A stretch of 64,000 nt of DNA from Cohnella rhizosphaerae (GCF_029525575.1 NZ_JAPDIA010000003.1:1046214-1110213), one strand, 5' to 3'. Shown: positions 21,701 through 30,830, counted from the first letter of the stretch. Notes: generated by a model from the sequence alone, not told the origin. Numbers and translations are program-made.

Positions 21701-21971
21701 GGAAGGCCTCTCCACGCGGGAAGCGATTCTGGAGGCGGCGGGCACGCGTCTGCGTCCGATCCTCATGACCGCGCTCGCCACGATCGGCGCGCTGCTGCCG
21801 CTGGCGTTCGGCTTCGAGAGCGCGGGCATCATCTCCAAAGGACTCGGCGTGACCGTCATCGGCGGTCTGGTCAGCTCCACGCTGCTCACGCTGCTGATCG
21901 TGCCGATCGCTTACGAGACGCTGATGAAGCTGCGCGCGAAGCTGAGCCGCAAGTCCAAGCCGAGCGTTTAA
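18781..21971 (+). CDS. RND-family efflux permease, SwrC/AcrB-like (two frame breaks)
   Basis: Proton-driven exporter of about 1062 residues with the duplicated RND plan: helix 1 (FAVWMITIIVLVAGLYSGL), large loop, helices 2-6 with TLGAMTVAIGRVVDDSIVVIENIYRR (the family's conserved D/V-rich helix 4 motif), then the second half ending in seven helices (LMGALMLIGIVVTNAIVLIDRV). Extra bases lie in the A7 run 18807-18813 and the A6 run 21134-21139. Around residues 240-285 there is a Gly/Ala-rich insert (GAGASGAGQGGAAAGGAGAN and onward) not expected in AcrB. No membrane-fusion or TolC-type gene is nearby, as for Firmicute SwrC. Regulated by flanking TetR operators. Confidence 0.9.
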
Positions 21972-22008
21972 GGCTTAGACAAGCTTCTTCCGCAAGGGAG
22001 GGTCGGAC

Positions 22009-22881
22009 ATGAGCGCGCGCAAGCATCAGATCATCGAAGCGGCCATGCGCTGCTTCGCGCGGAAGGGATTCCACGCGACGTCCATCCAGGAGATCGTCGA
22101 CGAGCTCGGGATGGCGAAGGGATCGATCTACTTTTACTTCAAAGGCAAGGAAGAGCTGCTGCTCGCCGTCATCTGGCACTTCGTCGAACGGATGATGGCG
22201 GAGCTCGCCGTGCTGCCGGAAGAGCGGCAGCTCGGCCCGCGCGAGCAGTTCCGGCTGCAGCTCGTCAGGCAATTCGATTATTTCAGGAACAATTGGGAGT
22301 TCCTCATGATGCTGATGCAGGAGCCGCAGGTCAATATCGGCCAGGAGCAGAAGTCGAAGCTGCTGCACGAGCTGCGAAGCCGGCTGCTCCTGTGGAAGCG
22401 GCAGTATATCGTGGCGATCTACGGCGAAGCCGCTTCCGCTTACGGTCAGGACGGCGCGCATCTGCTCAGCGGCATGCTGAACGAGATTATGCACGCCTGC
22501 TTGCTGGAGCGGCGGAATATCGAGGGCGAGCAGGTCGGAGGTTATTTGCTGGAGCGGCTCGACGATGTGATGGCCGGGTTTGCGGAGCGCCGTCCCGCGC
22601 CGCTCATGGACGACGACGCCAAGAACGAGGTGGACAGCGAATACGTCGCCGCGCTGCGCGCGTTCGTAAACGACGTCGAGCAAAGCGGCGAGGAGTCGCT
22701 TGAGCCCGATCGCCGATCCGACCTGCTCGAAGCGGCGGGCAGACTGATCGAGGAGATCGGCCAGCCGATCCCGGATCGTATCCTTACGCGCAGCCTGTAC
22801 GCTTATCTGAAGACGATTTGTCCGCCGGCAGGGCGCGACCGTCTTGAAGCGGCGGGCGCCATGCTGAAGCTCGAACCGTAA
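22009..22881 (+). CDS. TetR-family regulator of the RND pump
   Basis: A 290-residue TetR/AcrR protein with helix-turn-helix IIEAAMRCFARKGFHATSIQEIVDELGMAKGSIYFYFKGKEELL. It is longer than most members (about 200 residues): the C-terminal 90 residues extend the ligand-binding region. It sits 37 bases after the pump, with GGGAGGG before its ATG, so it is probably co-transcribed and represses the operon through the two TTGAACG-type palindromes. The inducer is unknown. Confidence 0.87.
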   Translation: MSARKHQIIEAAMRCFARKGFHATSIQEIVDELGMAKGSIYFYFKGKEELLLAVIWHFVERMMAELAVLPEERQLGPREQFRLQLVRQFDYFRNNWEFLMMLMQEPQVNIGQEQKSKLLHELRSRLLLWKRQYIVAIYGEAASAYGQDGAHLLSGMLNEIMHACLLERRNIEGEQVGGYLLERLDDVMAGFAERRPAPLMDDDAKNEVDSEYVAALRAFVNDVEQSGEESLEPDRRSDLLEAAGRLIEEIGQPIPDRILTRSLYAYLKTICPPAGRDRLEAAGAMLKLEP

Positions 22882-22883
22882 AT

Positions 22884-22941
22884 AAGCGGCCTGCCGCCCT
22901 CGTCATCCCTCGGGATGATCAGGCGCGGCAGGCCGCTTTGC
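22884..22941. terminator. Bidirectional terminator between convergent genes
   Basis: AAGCGGCCTGCCGC pairs with GCGGCAGGCCGCTT across a loop that itself contains a small hairpin (CATCCC/GGGATG). It separates the TetR gene from the convergent epimerase gene. Confidence 0.75.
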
Positions 22942-22971
22942 AGTACGGGCGCAATTTTCTTGGACTTTGGA

Positions 22972-23859
22972 TTAAGCTTCGGTCTCGATCGTGAAGTCGG
23001 CATCCAGACTGTCGCCTGGGGGCACGAGGATGAGGCCTTCTTTGCGGTTGAGCGCCTCGTTCAAGGCGGTCCAGGGCTCGACGCAGACGAAAGGCTTGCC
23101 TTCGACGGACCAAAGCACGACGACGCCGAATACGTCGCTGTAGCTCAGCTTGATCGTGCGGCCGGACGTCGACGGGAAGGAGATCTCGGGCGTCTTGGGA
23201 TCAAGGAGCGCGACCGATTCGACCAGACCGCCAAGGTCCAGCGCGCCGTCGAACGGTTTGATTTGGCCGTCGTTGTAGTCGAGCGCCTTCGTGGCGTCGA
23301 TCTTGTACGTCATATGCTTGTCTGCCGAAGCGAAATAAGGATGGAACCCTGCCTGTACCGGCATGTCCCGTTCGGACAGGTTGTTGTAGGACTGCTCGAT
23401 ATAGAGCTTGCCCGCCTTGAGTCGATAGGTGAAATGAAGTTCGAATTCGAAAGGATACGACGCGAGCGTCTCTTCGTTGCTTTGAAGCTCGAGCGTCAGC
23501 GCGGCCTCGTCCTCGTCCGCATACGCGTTCACGACTTCCCAGGCAGCGGTGCGGGCGACGCCGTGATTTTTCATGCGGTAAGTCTGTCCTTCCCACTCGT
23601 AGGCGCCGCCTTGAAGCTGACCGCAAATGGGGAACAGCACGGGAATGCCGCCCCGAATGTTCGCGGTCGGGTCGATGAACGTATCGCGGTCCAGGTAGAG
23701 CAGCTCTTCGCCGTTCAGCCGGCAGCCGATGACGATGCCCCCGCGCTGCGGACATACGGTCACTTTGGAATCCGTCGCGCTGTCGGTCAGCTCGTAGACG
23801 ACATATGTATCGGTGCGGGTGGTTATTCCATAGGTTTTGGTTTTCGTGTTCTCGCTCAT
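22972..23859 (-). CDS. Aldose 1-epimerase family protein
   Basis: A 295-residue galactose-mutarotase-fold protein. Visible landmarks are RGGIVIGCRLNGEELLYLD near residue 40, GGIPVLFPICGQL, the catalytic-region His in MKNHGVARTAAWEV, and QAGFHPYFA (second conserved His). Such enzymes interconvert sugar anomers; this branch (YeaD/YihR-like or glucose-6-phosphate 1-epimerase-like) often has an unknown sugar. ATG at 23859 is preferred to longer options because GGAGG sits 8 bases upstream. It stands alone, convergent to the TetR gene. Confidence 0.85.
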   Translation of the reverse strand: MSENTKTKTYGITTRTDTYVVYELTDSATDSKVTVCPQRGGIVIGCRLNGEELLYLDRDTFIDPTANIRGGIPVLFPICGQLQGGAYEWEGQTYRMKNHGVARTAAWEVVNAYADEDEAALTLELQSNEETLASYPFEFELHFTYRLKAGKLYIEQSYNNLSERDMPVQAGFHPYFASADKHMTYKIDATKALDYNDGQIKPFDGALDLGGLVESVALLDPKTPEISFPSTSGRTIKLSYSDVFGVVVLWSVEGKPFVCVEPWTALNEALNRKEGLILVPPGDSLDADFTIETEA

Positions 23860-24138
23860 TGAGTGGCCTCCGATCCCGTGTGCCGCTGCAATGCTGCAAG
23901 GCGGCTTTCGGTCCATTATAACAAGTTCGTTCGCCTTATGGTAACCGAATATGACGGCAATTGCGAAGGTTGAACGACAATTTAAGCTGTCATTTCCTGG
24001 GCAATGATGTCGGATGCCGGCGCGGTGGGCGGGCCTTATACCCATTTTGGTCGGAAATGCAACTCTCGGCGCGATTCAAACGTCTATTTCGGTAGATTTG
24101 CCAACAGACAGGAGCGTGACATCATTCCTAATCCTCAC

Positions 24139-25299
24139 GTGTCGACACCCGGAGGCGCGCCTGGCGGGCGTTCCCGGGCCGAGGTGTATGCCAACAAGTC
24201 CGCGCGCTCGGCCATGGGCCGGCGCCCTGAAGAAAATAAAGCCTGGCGGCGTTTGGTCGCGTTTTTCTGGACGATGGTCGTGCTCGCGGCGGCGTTTGCC
24301 GTTTGGTTTTTCGTGACGCCGTCGGGTACTTCGGTTCGTTATCGGCTGGCGGATGCGATCATCACGACGCAGCATCGCGAGTACGCGAAGTATTTGATCG
24401 GCGAAGAAGGGCTCCGGGAACGGGTGGCCGCTTACGCCCAGCAGTTTAAAGACATGGGCGAAGAAAAGGATACCCATGAGATCGCGCTCCCCGCGGACGC
24501 GCCGCGCGAAGACGAGACGGCTGCGACGGACCCGCTCACGTCCATCGAAGAAGTGGACGGCAAGGGCTTTCACGGCTACCTGCTCACCGTGTCGGATCCG
24601 ACCAAGATTCGACTCGTCGTGCCGGCGAAGGCGGGCAAAGGCGAGAAGGTGCCGAGCATGGTCAAGCGGACCGGCGCGATCGCGGGCGTCAATGCGGGCG
24701 GCTTCGCGGACCCGAACTGGCAAGGCAACGGCTTTCAGCCGATCGGCCTCGTCATCACCCAGGGCAAGATTTATTATAACGGGCTGGGCAAGAACAGCAG
24801 CACGCAGATCGTGGGGCTGGACAAAAACGGCAAAATGATCGCGGGCCATTATTCGATCAAGGAGCTGATGGACCTCGGCATCTCCGAAGCGGTCAGCTTC
24901 GAGCCGCGGATCATCGTCAACGGCAAAGGGCTCATCAAAAACCACGCGAACGGCTGGGGCATCGCGCCCCGAACGGTTATGGGCCAGCGGGCGGACGGCA
25001 AGATTCTGTTCTTGATCATCGACGGCCGTCAGATCGGCTACAGCATCGGCGCGGATCTGTACGATTGCCAGCAGATCATGCTGGAGCACGGCGCGGTCAT
25101 CGCGGCCAATCTCGACGGCGGTTCGTCCACCGTGCTGGTCAAGGAAGGCGGCGAGCTCGTGAACAAGCCGTCGTCCAAGGGCGAAGGCGGACGGTACTTG
25201 CCGACGGCGTTCCTGGTGTTCGACGACCCGGCGTCGGTGGACGTGCCGAATATCTGGGCCGGACTGACGCCGCAGGACATCGATCCGGGCAAATGGTAA
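24139..25299 (+). CDS. Membrane-anchored phosphodiester glycosidase (NAGPA) family protein
   Basis: A protein of about 386 residues. One N-terminal membrane helix (LVAFFWTMVVLAAAFAVWFFV, about residues 35-55) anchors an extracytoplasmic region. The C-terminal half is the NAGPA domain: AGVNAGGFADPNWQGNGFQPIGLVI, SFEPRIIVNGKG, RTVMGQRADGKILFLIIDGR and ANLDGGSSTVLV. Family members cleave phosphodiester-linked sugars, including wall polymers and exopolysaccharide. GTG is the best start I can see; an upstream start in the same frame is possible. Single gene closed by a terminator. Confidence 0.82.
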   Translation: MSTPGGAPGGRSRAEVYANKSARSAMGRRPEENKAWRRLVAFFWTMVVLAAAFAVWFFVTPSGTSVRYRLADAIITTQHREYAKYLIGEEGLRERVAAYAQQFKDMGEEKDTHEIALPADAPREDETAATDPLTSIEEVDGKGFHGYLLTVSDPTKIRLVVPAKAGKGEKVPSMVKRTGAIAGVNAGGFADPNWQGNGFQPIGLVITQGKIYYNGLGKNSSTQIVGLDKNGKMIAGHYSIKELMDLGISEAVSFEPRIIVNGKGLIKNHANGWGIAPRTVMGQRADGKILFLIIDGRQIGYSIGADLYDCQQIMLEHGAVIAANLDGGSSTVLVKEGGELVNKPSSKGEGGRYLPTAFLVFDDPASVDVPNIWAGLTPQDIDPGKW

Positions 25300-25362
25300 C
25301 GATGGATCGTAAGCAGCGTGGCGCGTTGGGGCTTGGGGCGCGTTGAACGCCGGAAAAGCATA

Positions 25363-25414
25363 AAGGAAGGCTGCCGAACCGCATCCCGCTGCGACGGCGG
25401 CCTTCCTTTTTTTT
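25363..25414. terminator. Terminator between convergent genes
   Basis: AAGGAAGGC and the CCG arm pair with CGGCGGCCTTCCTT, followed by eight T on the plus strand. Confidence 0.85.
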
Positions 25415-25439
25415 GCGATGAGCGTCGTGTCGCTCGTCC

Positions 25440-26055
25440 TCAATAGATCATCGCACCGAGCGGTCCGTCTTCGTCGATGATGTCCTGAATGGCATATACG
25501 GAAATCGGGAAGTAGGGAAAGCCCCAAGCGTAAGGGACCAGATCGTAAAGCTGAAAATAAATGACGAGCGCTTTGTCCGCGATGTAGTAATCCTGGTCCG
25601 CAGAAATGCCGGGATAGGAGGACAGCAGCGGGAGTTTGCGCGCTTTGATCTGGGCTTCGATAAGCGCATTGAGCTTCTTTTCGTAATCGGCCCCTTTTTT
25701 TGAACAGGTCCTTCAGCTTGTAAGAGCGGCCCGTGTCCGCGTCGAAGGTAAGCGACTTCTGGATCGTGTTGCCATGCGCGCCGCCCGTGAACACATAGTT
25801 GAGCAGCGACAGGCTGAGGACGCCGCGCTGGTTCGTCTTCACTTCGAACGTTCCGTCCATCTCCTGTACGTCGGGCGACGGATAGCCTTGGATGGACATC
25901 AACGACGCCTCTTCGCGCTTGATCGCTTCGTTCATGGTCTTGCGGGCTTGCTCGCCCGTTCCGCCTGTGATGACAGGCGTGCTGAGCTTGAGCGGAGGCT
26001 TCTCGGTCCGCTCGATCGAGATCGGGAGCATCAGCGTTTGTACGTTCATTTTCAT
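25440..26055 (-). CDS. DUF3298/DUF4163 (RsiV-like) protein (one frame break)
   Basis: A soluble protein of about 204 residues with the DUF4163 then DUF3298 order: the N-terminal beta region (LKLSTPVITGG), then GAHGNTIQKSLTFDADTGRSYKLKDLFK and a C-terminal FQLYDLVPYAWGFPYFPISVYAIQDII, where the YDxxPYAxGxP motif is diagnostic. These domains occur in RsiV, PdaC and lysozyme-binding proteins. No signal peptide or helix is visible, so it may be cytosolic or the start may be misplaced. The T7 run on the plus strand (25695-25701) shifts the frame after DLFKK; six T gives KKGADYEKKLNALIEAQI. The stop is TGA at 25440-25442. Confidence 0.8.
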
Positions 26056-26164
26056 TCCCCTTTGCCTGCGCTAGGCGATTGTCATCACAGCTTATGCGCG
26101 AGGGGGAGAGGGGCGTGCCGGAATGGGATGCCCGAGCGAGCGCTGGAGCATGCGGTGGATCGCC

Positions 26165-27184
26165 TCAGAAAAGCGCCAACTGTACCGGCTGGCATGGCAA
26201 GTCGACCACTTTGCTTGAAAGAGGCGATGCGGTCGTCGGTAAATGGGGCGAAGCGGCCGTCGCGGGAGGCGCGGCACCTGAAACGGAGCCTAAGACATAG
26301 GCGGCATCGCCCTTCGGCACTTCCATGGCGCCGATCTCGGATAGCCCGTAGCGCTTCATCTGCGAAGCGATTCGGGAATAAACCGGCCGGCGATAGCTGT
26401 CCGGGAGGCGCGCGGAATGCCAGTATAGCTTGCCGTAGGCTTCGGCCAATTCGGGGTGCGCCGACCGCAGCACCGAGAAAAACCAGCTCTTGACCTCGGG
26501 CGTGGACAGCCGCAAAAATGACGACATCATATAGCGGACGCCCGCGTTCGCGAGCGCTTCGACGAGCGCCTCGGTATCGGCTTCGCCGTCGGTGAGCAGC
26601 GGCAGCATGGGCGCGGCGAAGGCATGCACGCGAATGCCGGCCTCTGTCAGCGTGCGCGCGCATTCGAGCCGCCGCGCGGGCGATGGGGTCGACGGTTCGA
26701 ATGTCCGCCAGATCCGGGTGTCCAGCGTATGAACGCTGATATTCACCGAGACCCCTGGCAGCGCGCGCAGCAGGTCGAGGTCCCGCAGCACGAGCGGCGA
26801 GCGGGTGGTGATGCTGACGCCTACGCCGAATTCGGCGAGCGTCTCCAGACAGCCGCGCGTCAGCTTCGCCTTGGCCTCGAGCTGCTGGTACGGATCCGTC
26901 GCTGTGCCGATCGCCACGTGCGAAGGCAGTTTGCCCCGCGCGCGCATGCGCTGCAGCTGGGCGCGCAGGATCGTCGGCGCATCGTCCTTGTAAAAGATGC
27001 GATGCTGGAACGCGTCGTCCGCCGCTTCGCCGAGAAAAGCGTGCGTGCTTCGCGCATAACAGAAGCTGCAGCCGTGCTGGCAGCCCCGGTAAGGATTGAT
27101 CGACCAATCGAAGGGCATCGACGGGGCGTTCACTGCGTTCAGAATCGTCTTGGCGCGCATGGGCAAATATTGCGTCGGATTCAT
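26165..27184 (-). CDS. SPL/Rv2578c-type radical SAM protein with C-terminal clamp-binding-like motif
   Basis: A 339-residue radical SAM enzyme. The cluster motif is CQHGCSFCYAR (CxxxCxxC), preceded by FDWSINPYRG, as in Rv2578c-type members of the spore-photoproduct-lyase-like group. VAIGTATDPYQQLE and ITTRSPLVLRDLDLL are further group marks. The extreme C-terminus is QLALF, which fits the beta sliding clamp motif QL(S/D)LF and follows a poorly conserved, Pro/Ala-rich linker of about 35 residues. A DNA-associated role is inferred from this tail and the SPL kinship; the substrate is unknown. The frame is intact. Confidence 0.85.
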   Translation of the reverse strand: MNPTQYLPMRAKTILNAVNAPSMPFDWSINPYRGCQHGCSFCYARSTHAFLGEAADDAFQHRIFYKDDAPTILRAQLQRMRARGKLPSHVAIGTATDPYQQLEAKAKLTRGCLETLAEFGVGVSITTRSPLVLRDLDLLRALPGVSVNISVHTLDTRIWRTFEPSTPSPARRLECARTLTEAGIRVHAFAAPMLPLLTDGEADTEALVEALANAGVRYMMSSFLRLSTPEVKSWFFSVLRSAHPELAEAYGKLYWHSARLPDSYRRPVYSRIASQMKRYGLSEIGAMEVPKGDAAYVLGSVSGAAPPATAASPHLPTTASPLSSKVVDLPCQPVQLALF

Positions 27185-27337
27185 CCAGTGGACCTCCTCC
27201 GAGAATTATAAAAGGTTATGGGAACTTATGTTCTTGTTTTAAGATAACAGACTTGAGGGGCGGAGTAAAGCAGGGATGGTTTCCAGTTGAGTGGTACGGA
27301 GGGAGAGGAGCAGCTCATTCGGCCATTGCGGGCTGGC

Positions 27338-28235
27338 GTGCGGCAAAGTGCTTTCGAGGGAAAGCACATGTGGTCGGTGCGGGCCGAAGAGCGGCAAGGT
27401 GCTTTCGAGGGAAAGCACATGTGGTCGGCACGAGCGTATGAGCGGCAAGGTGCTTTCGAGAGAAAGCACAAATGGTTGGTGCGGGCCGAAGAGCGGCAAG
27501 GTGCTTTCGAGGGAAAGCACAAATGGTTGGTGCGGGCCGAAGAGCGGCAAGGTGCTTTCGAGGGAAAGCACAAAGGGTTGGCGCGAGCGTATGAGCGGCA
27601 AGGTGCTTTCGAGGGAAAGCACAAATGGTTGGCACGAGCGTATGAGCGGCAAGGTGCTTTCGAGGGAAAGCGCAAATGGTTGGCGCGGGCGTATGAGCGG
27701 CAAGGTGCTTTCGAGGGAAAGCACAAATGGTTGGCGCGGGCGTATGAGCGGCAAGGTGCTTTCGAGGGATAGCACATGTGGTTGGCGCGGGCGTATGAGC
27801 GACAAAGTGCTTTCGAGAGAAAGCACATGTGGTTGGCGCGGGCGTATGAGCGGCAAGGTGCTTTCGAGGGAAAGCACATGTGGTCGGTGCGGGCCGAAGA
27901 GCGGCAAGGTGCTTTCGAGGGAAAGCACAAATGGTTGTCACGGGCGTATGAGCGGCAAGGTGCTTGCGAGGGAAAGCAGATGTGGTCGGCACGAGCGTAT
28001 GAGCGGCAAGGTGCTTTCGAGGGGAAAGCACAAATGGTTGGCGCGGGCGTATGAGCGGCAAGGTGCTTTCGAGGGAAAGCACAAATGGTTGGCGCGGGCG
28101 TATGAGCGGCAAGGTGCTTGCGAGGGAAAGCACAAATGGTCGGCGCGAGCGTATGAGCGGCAAGGTGCTTGCGAGGGAAAGCAGATGTGGTCGGCACGAG
28201 CGTATGAGCGGCAAGGTGCGTTCGAGGGTAATCAG
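27338..28235. repeat. 51-bp tandem repeat array A (18 units) with palindromic core
   Basis: Eighteen units with a 51-bp period. Each starts with the dyad GTGCTTTCGAGGGAAAGCAC (first copy 27348-27367) followed by about 31 bp ending in GTATGAGCGGCAAG or CCGAAGAGCGGCAAG. The core forms an 8-bp stem with loop GAGG, or GAGA (a GNRA loop) in units 3 and 10. Unit 14 carries one extra G. Units 13, 16, 17 and 18 have decayed stems. Because 51 is a multiple of three and stops are absent, several frames are open on both strands; I see no ribosome site and treat these as spurious. Confidence 0.95.
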
Positions 28236-28347
28236 CGCGATGAGCCCCCGCGCCGATCGGCCGGGGGCAAGTTTTGGAGCATTCGCGTTCATGATGTGAG
28301 GCGTCCTTTCTTGAACGATGCCGGTAACTGACGCCGGGCGAATGGGC

Positions 28348-29010
28348 TCAACCGCCGCTCCCCATCTCCTTCAGCCAGATGACCGCCTGCGTTCGATCGT
28401 TCGTCCCGATTTTGTCGTAGATGGTGCTGACGTAATTTTTAACGGTGCCTTCGCTCATGAACAGCTGGCCCGCGATCTCGCGGTTGGTACGGCCCTCGAC
28501 CATTAAGGCGATGATGCTGAGCTCGCGGTCCGTAAACTTGAGCCCGTCCGTCCGGCCGCGGGCGCGCAAGCCCGTCGGCTTGCCGCCATGCGGGGAAGCG
28601 AGGCGTGCGGCCAGTTTGGCCGCGATGCCGGCGGGCAGCATCATCTCGCCGCGTGCCGCGTCCCGAATCGCCTGGAGCAGCTTGTCGCTCTGAATGTCCT
28701 TGAGCAGAAACCCGACCGCGCCGCTCGCGAGCGCTTCAATAATATAATCGTCCTCGTCGAACGTAGTCAGCATAAGCACTCTTACGCCGGGGGCATCCTG
28801 CCGGAGCTTCTTGACCGCCTCGATGCCGTTCATCACGGGCATGCGGATGTCCATCAGCACCAGGTCCGGCTTGTGCCGAATCGCGAGCGCGCAGGCGTCT
28901 TCGCCGTTCTCGGCGGTCCCGACGACCTCCATGTCGTCTTCGAGTTGTATTATCGTCTGCAGCCCGTCCCGCATGAGCGTCTGGTCATCGGCGATCAGAA
29001 TCCTGTACAC
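28348..29010 (-). CDS. NarL/LuxR-type response regulator (orphan)
   Basis: A 220-residue regulator with receiver (ILIADDQTLMRDGLQ; phospho-acceptor in DLVLMDIRMPVMNG; Lys in GFLLKDIQ) and a C-terminal LuxR helix-turn-helix (FTDRELSIIALMVEGRTNREIAGQLFMSEGTVKNYVSTIYDKI). The GTG start is preferred because AAAGGAG lies 7 bases before it; an ATG start would add a 12-residue extension that reads poorly. A histidine kinase would normally be adjacent but none is here: left is the repeat array and right the tRNA. It resembles LiaR/DesR-class regulators of envelope stress. Confidence 0.9.
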   Translation of the reverse strand: MYRILIADDQTLMRDGLQTIIQLEDDMEVVGTAENGEDACALAIRHKPDLVLMDIRMPVMNGIEAVKKLRQDAPGVRVLMLTTFDEDDYIIEALASGAVGFLLKDIQSDKLLQAIRDAARGEMMLPAGIAAKLAARLASPHGGKPTGLRARGRTDGLKFTDRELSIIALMVEGRTNREIAGQLFMSEGTVKNYVSTIYDKIGTNDRTQAVIWLKEMGSGG

Positions 29011-29103
29011 CCGGCGTTCACTCCTTTGAGCCTCATTATAAGGCACATTCGGCCCATATCGAACCCCCCAGGATGGAAAATCAAAAAAAAAACGAAAAAA
29101 CGC

Positions 29104-29132
29104 TTGACTATAGGCGGTGAATTCGGTATTCT
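29104..29132 (+). promoter_or_regulatory. Promoter of tRNA-Thr
   Basis: TTGACT (29104-29109) and TATTCT (29127-29132) are separated by 17 bases and end 12 bases before the mature tRNA. Confidence 0.75.
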
Positions 29133-29144
29133 GTAAAAGTGTTC

Positions 29145-29220
<76 letters not shown>

Positions 29221-29236
29221 TAAGACGCCAACGACG

Positions 29237-29273
29237 GCGCGGTTTCCCGAGACTCGGGACCGCGTCTTTTTTT
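29237..29273 (+). terminator. Terminator of tRNA-Thr
   Basis: GCGCGGTTTCCCGAG pairs with CTCGGGACCGCG (TT bulge) and is followed by TCTTTTTTT. Confidence 0.88.
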
Positions 29274-29368
29274 ATGAATATCGCCATGCACGTACTGCCT
29301 TCGACGCGCATGCAAAAATAGAACTGCCGATTTGGAAGTTCTTAGGGGGGTTGTAGAGTCAGCATTCA

Positions 29369-30610
29369 TTAAGCCAATTTGGTGACGGAAAAGCCGCTTT
29401 CTTCAAGCTGTTTAATCATTTGAGACTGCTTGCGAAGCTGACGTTCAGCGCGATGCCGATCCAGGTAATCGGGTCCCAACTCTTGATACGGACGGCGATG
29501 AAGCAGGAGGTGATAGACGATTCGAAGCAAAGTATGGCCCAGCGCAACCAACGTTTTCTTCTTGCCCAGTCGTTTTACCCACGACCAATAACGGGCAGAA
29601 AGCCTTGTATTTCGTGTCATCGAGGCCGCCCAAGCACATTCGCAAAGGATCGCTTTTAGTTGACTGTTTCCGGACCTTGCCCGCTGCCGTTTTTTTTACC
29701 CGCACTCTCGTGATTGCCCGGGCTCATACCTGCCCAAGCTGCCAGACTGTGGTCGCTTTTGAATTGACTCATGTCCGTTCCGATTTCGGCCAAGATCACG
29801 GCCGCCGCGTTTTCGTTGATTCCCGGTACGGTCAGCAGCAGGTTGAAGCTCTCCTCTTTGTCTTTGGTGTAGTTGCGAATATGCGTTTCCATCTGAGCGA
29901 TGGAGGACTCGATGTATTGCAAATGCTCCCAGGACATACGGATCATGCTGCGATGGTGAGCGCGAAGGCGGCTGTTAAGCGATTGAAGCAGCTTGGGAGA
30001 TTTATGCCTTAGCGCACCCTTCATGTGCGTCTCCAGAAAATCCATCGTGATGACCTCGTGATCCACAATCTTCTGGAGCAACAGGCGGCCGGAAACGCCG
30101 AAGATGTCGGACATGTGCGAGGTCAGCTTCACATTGGCATCCTGCAGCAGCTTGTGAATGCGGTTTTTCTCCGCTGTCGCTTCCTGGACCAACTTCTTGC
30201 GGTATCGTGTCAGATCACGCAATTCGCGAATATCGACCGGGGGGGACGAAGCTGTTCTCGATCAAACCGCAGCGAAGCAGCTTGGCAATCCATTCAGCAT
30301 CCTTGATGTCGGTCTTACGGCCGGGTAGATTCTTGATATGATGTGCATTGGCAAGCAGCAGATCGAAATCGAAGGATTCCAGCACGTTCCAAATGGGCTT
30401 CCAGTACACGCCGGTACTTTCCATGGCGACCTGACTACAACCTTGTTCCGACAGCCACTCGCCAAGGGCCAGCAGTTCGTCGGTCATCGTGCCAAACGTG
30501 CGAATTTCGCACTTGGGCTTTTGGTCAAGCGGACCGGACAGCACACAAGCGACGACGGATTCCTGGTGCACGTCCAGTCCAGCACAACGCTCTAGAATGG
30601 CTTCAAGCAT
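29369..30610 (-). mobile_element. IS110-family transposase gene (two frame breaks)
   Basis: DEDD-type IS110-family recombinase of about 412 residues. N-terminal RuvC-like domain: CAGLDVHQESVVACVL, VAMESTGVYWKPIWNVLE, LLLANAHHIKNLPGRKTDIKDAEWIAKLL. C-terminal Tnp_20 domain: LLTVPGINENAAAVILAEIGTDMSQF, AAWAGMSPGNHESAGK, then the tail KTLVALGHTLLRIVYHLL. Breaks: the C7 run (plus-strand G at 30239-30245, one extra base) and the A8 run (plus-strand T at 29690-29697, net +2 or -1; six A gives ESAGKKRQRARSGNSQL). ATG at 30610 has AAAGGAG 9 bases upstream; 30616 is an alternative. No inverted terminal repeats are expected for this family and none are seen. It lies next to tRNA-Thr. Confidence 0.9.
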
Positions 30611-30616
30611 ACCCAT

Positions 30617-30796
30617 GCGCTCCTTTCCATCATGAAAACCAGGAAGACAACCTGAAACGTGAAAATTTTTTATCCGGACTCGCAATCCAATAGCCTGTGC
30701 TTCGAAGGTTGTCCATTCAGTTTTGTGTTCGGGGTAAGATCCACCGCAAAAAACCACGAACTTGACCTGGTCAACTTCAGTATCTTAGAAATCACT
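30617..30796 (-). other. Non-coding 5' end of IS110 element (possible bridge-RNA region)
   Basis: About 180-210 bases without a gene precede the transposase. IS110-group elements carry their bridge RNA in a non-coding end of about this size upstream of the recombinase. Only about 95 bases remain between the transposase stop and the tRNA terminator, so this side is the better candidate. I cannot define the element ends or the RNA boundaries. Confidence 0.35.
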
Positions 30797-30830
30797 AAAA
30801 AAAGGCTACGATGAGATATTCATCATAGCC
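30797..30830 (-). terminator. Leftward hairpin with T-run upstream of IS110 gene
   Basis: On the minus strand GGCTATGATGA pairs with TCATCGTAGCC (one mismatch) and is followed by TTTTTTT. It would stop leftward transcripts, yet no gene lies to its right on that strand. It may shield the element from read-in, or be a leftover of a lost gene. Confidence 0.6.

Noticed and set aside
24076..26055. A 659-codon minus-strand frame covering the phosphodiester glycosidase gene
   Set aside because: It begins as the DUF3298 protein and continues antisense to a clear NAGPA gene only because of the extra base at 25695-25701. The correct product ends at 25440.
27338..28235. CRISPR-like look of array A (20-bp palindromic repeats with about 31-bp spacing)
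   Set aside because: The spacers are near-identical variants of a few types, not unique sequences; the period is a rigid 51 bp; no cas gene is nearby.
27226..28331. Long repeat proteins readable on both strands through array A
   Set aside because: Several frames are open simultaneously because 51 is divisible by three and the unit lacks stops; no ribosome site or sensible start is present.
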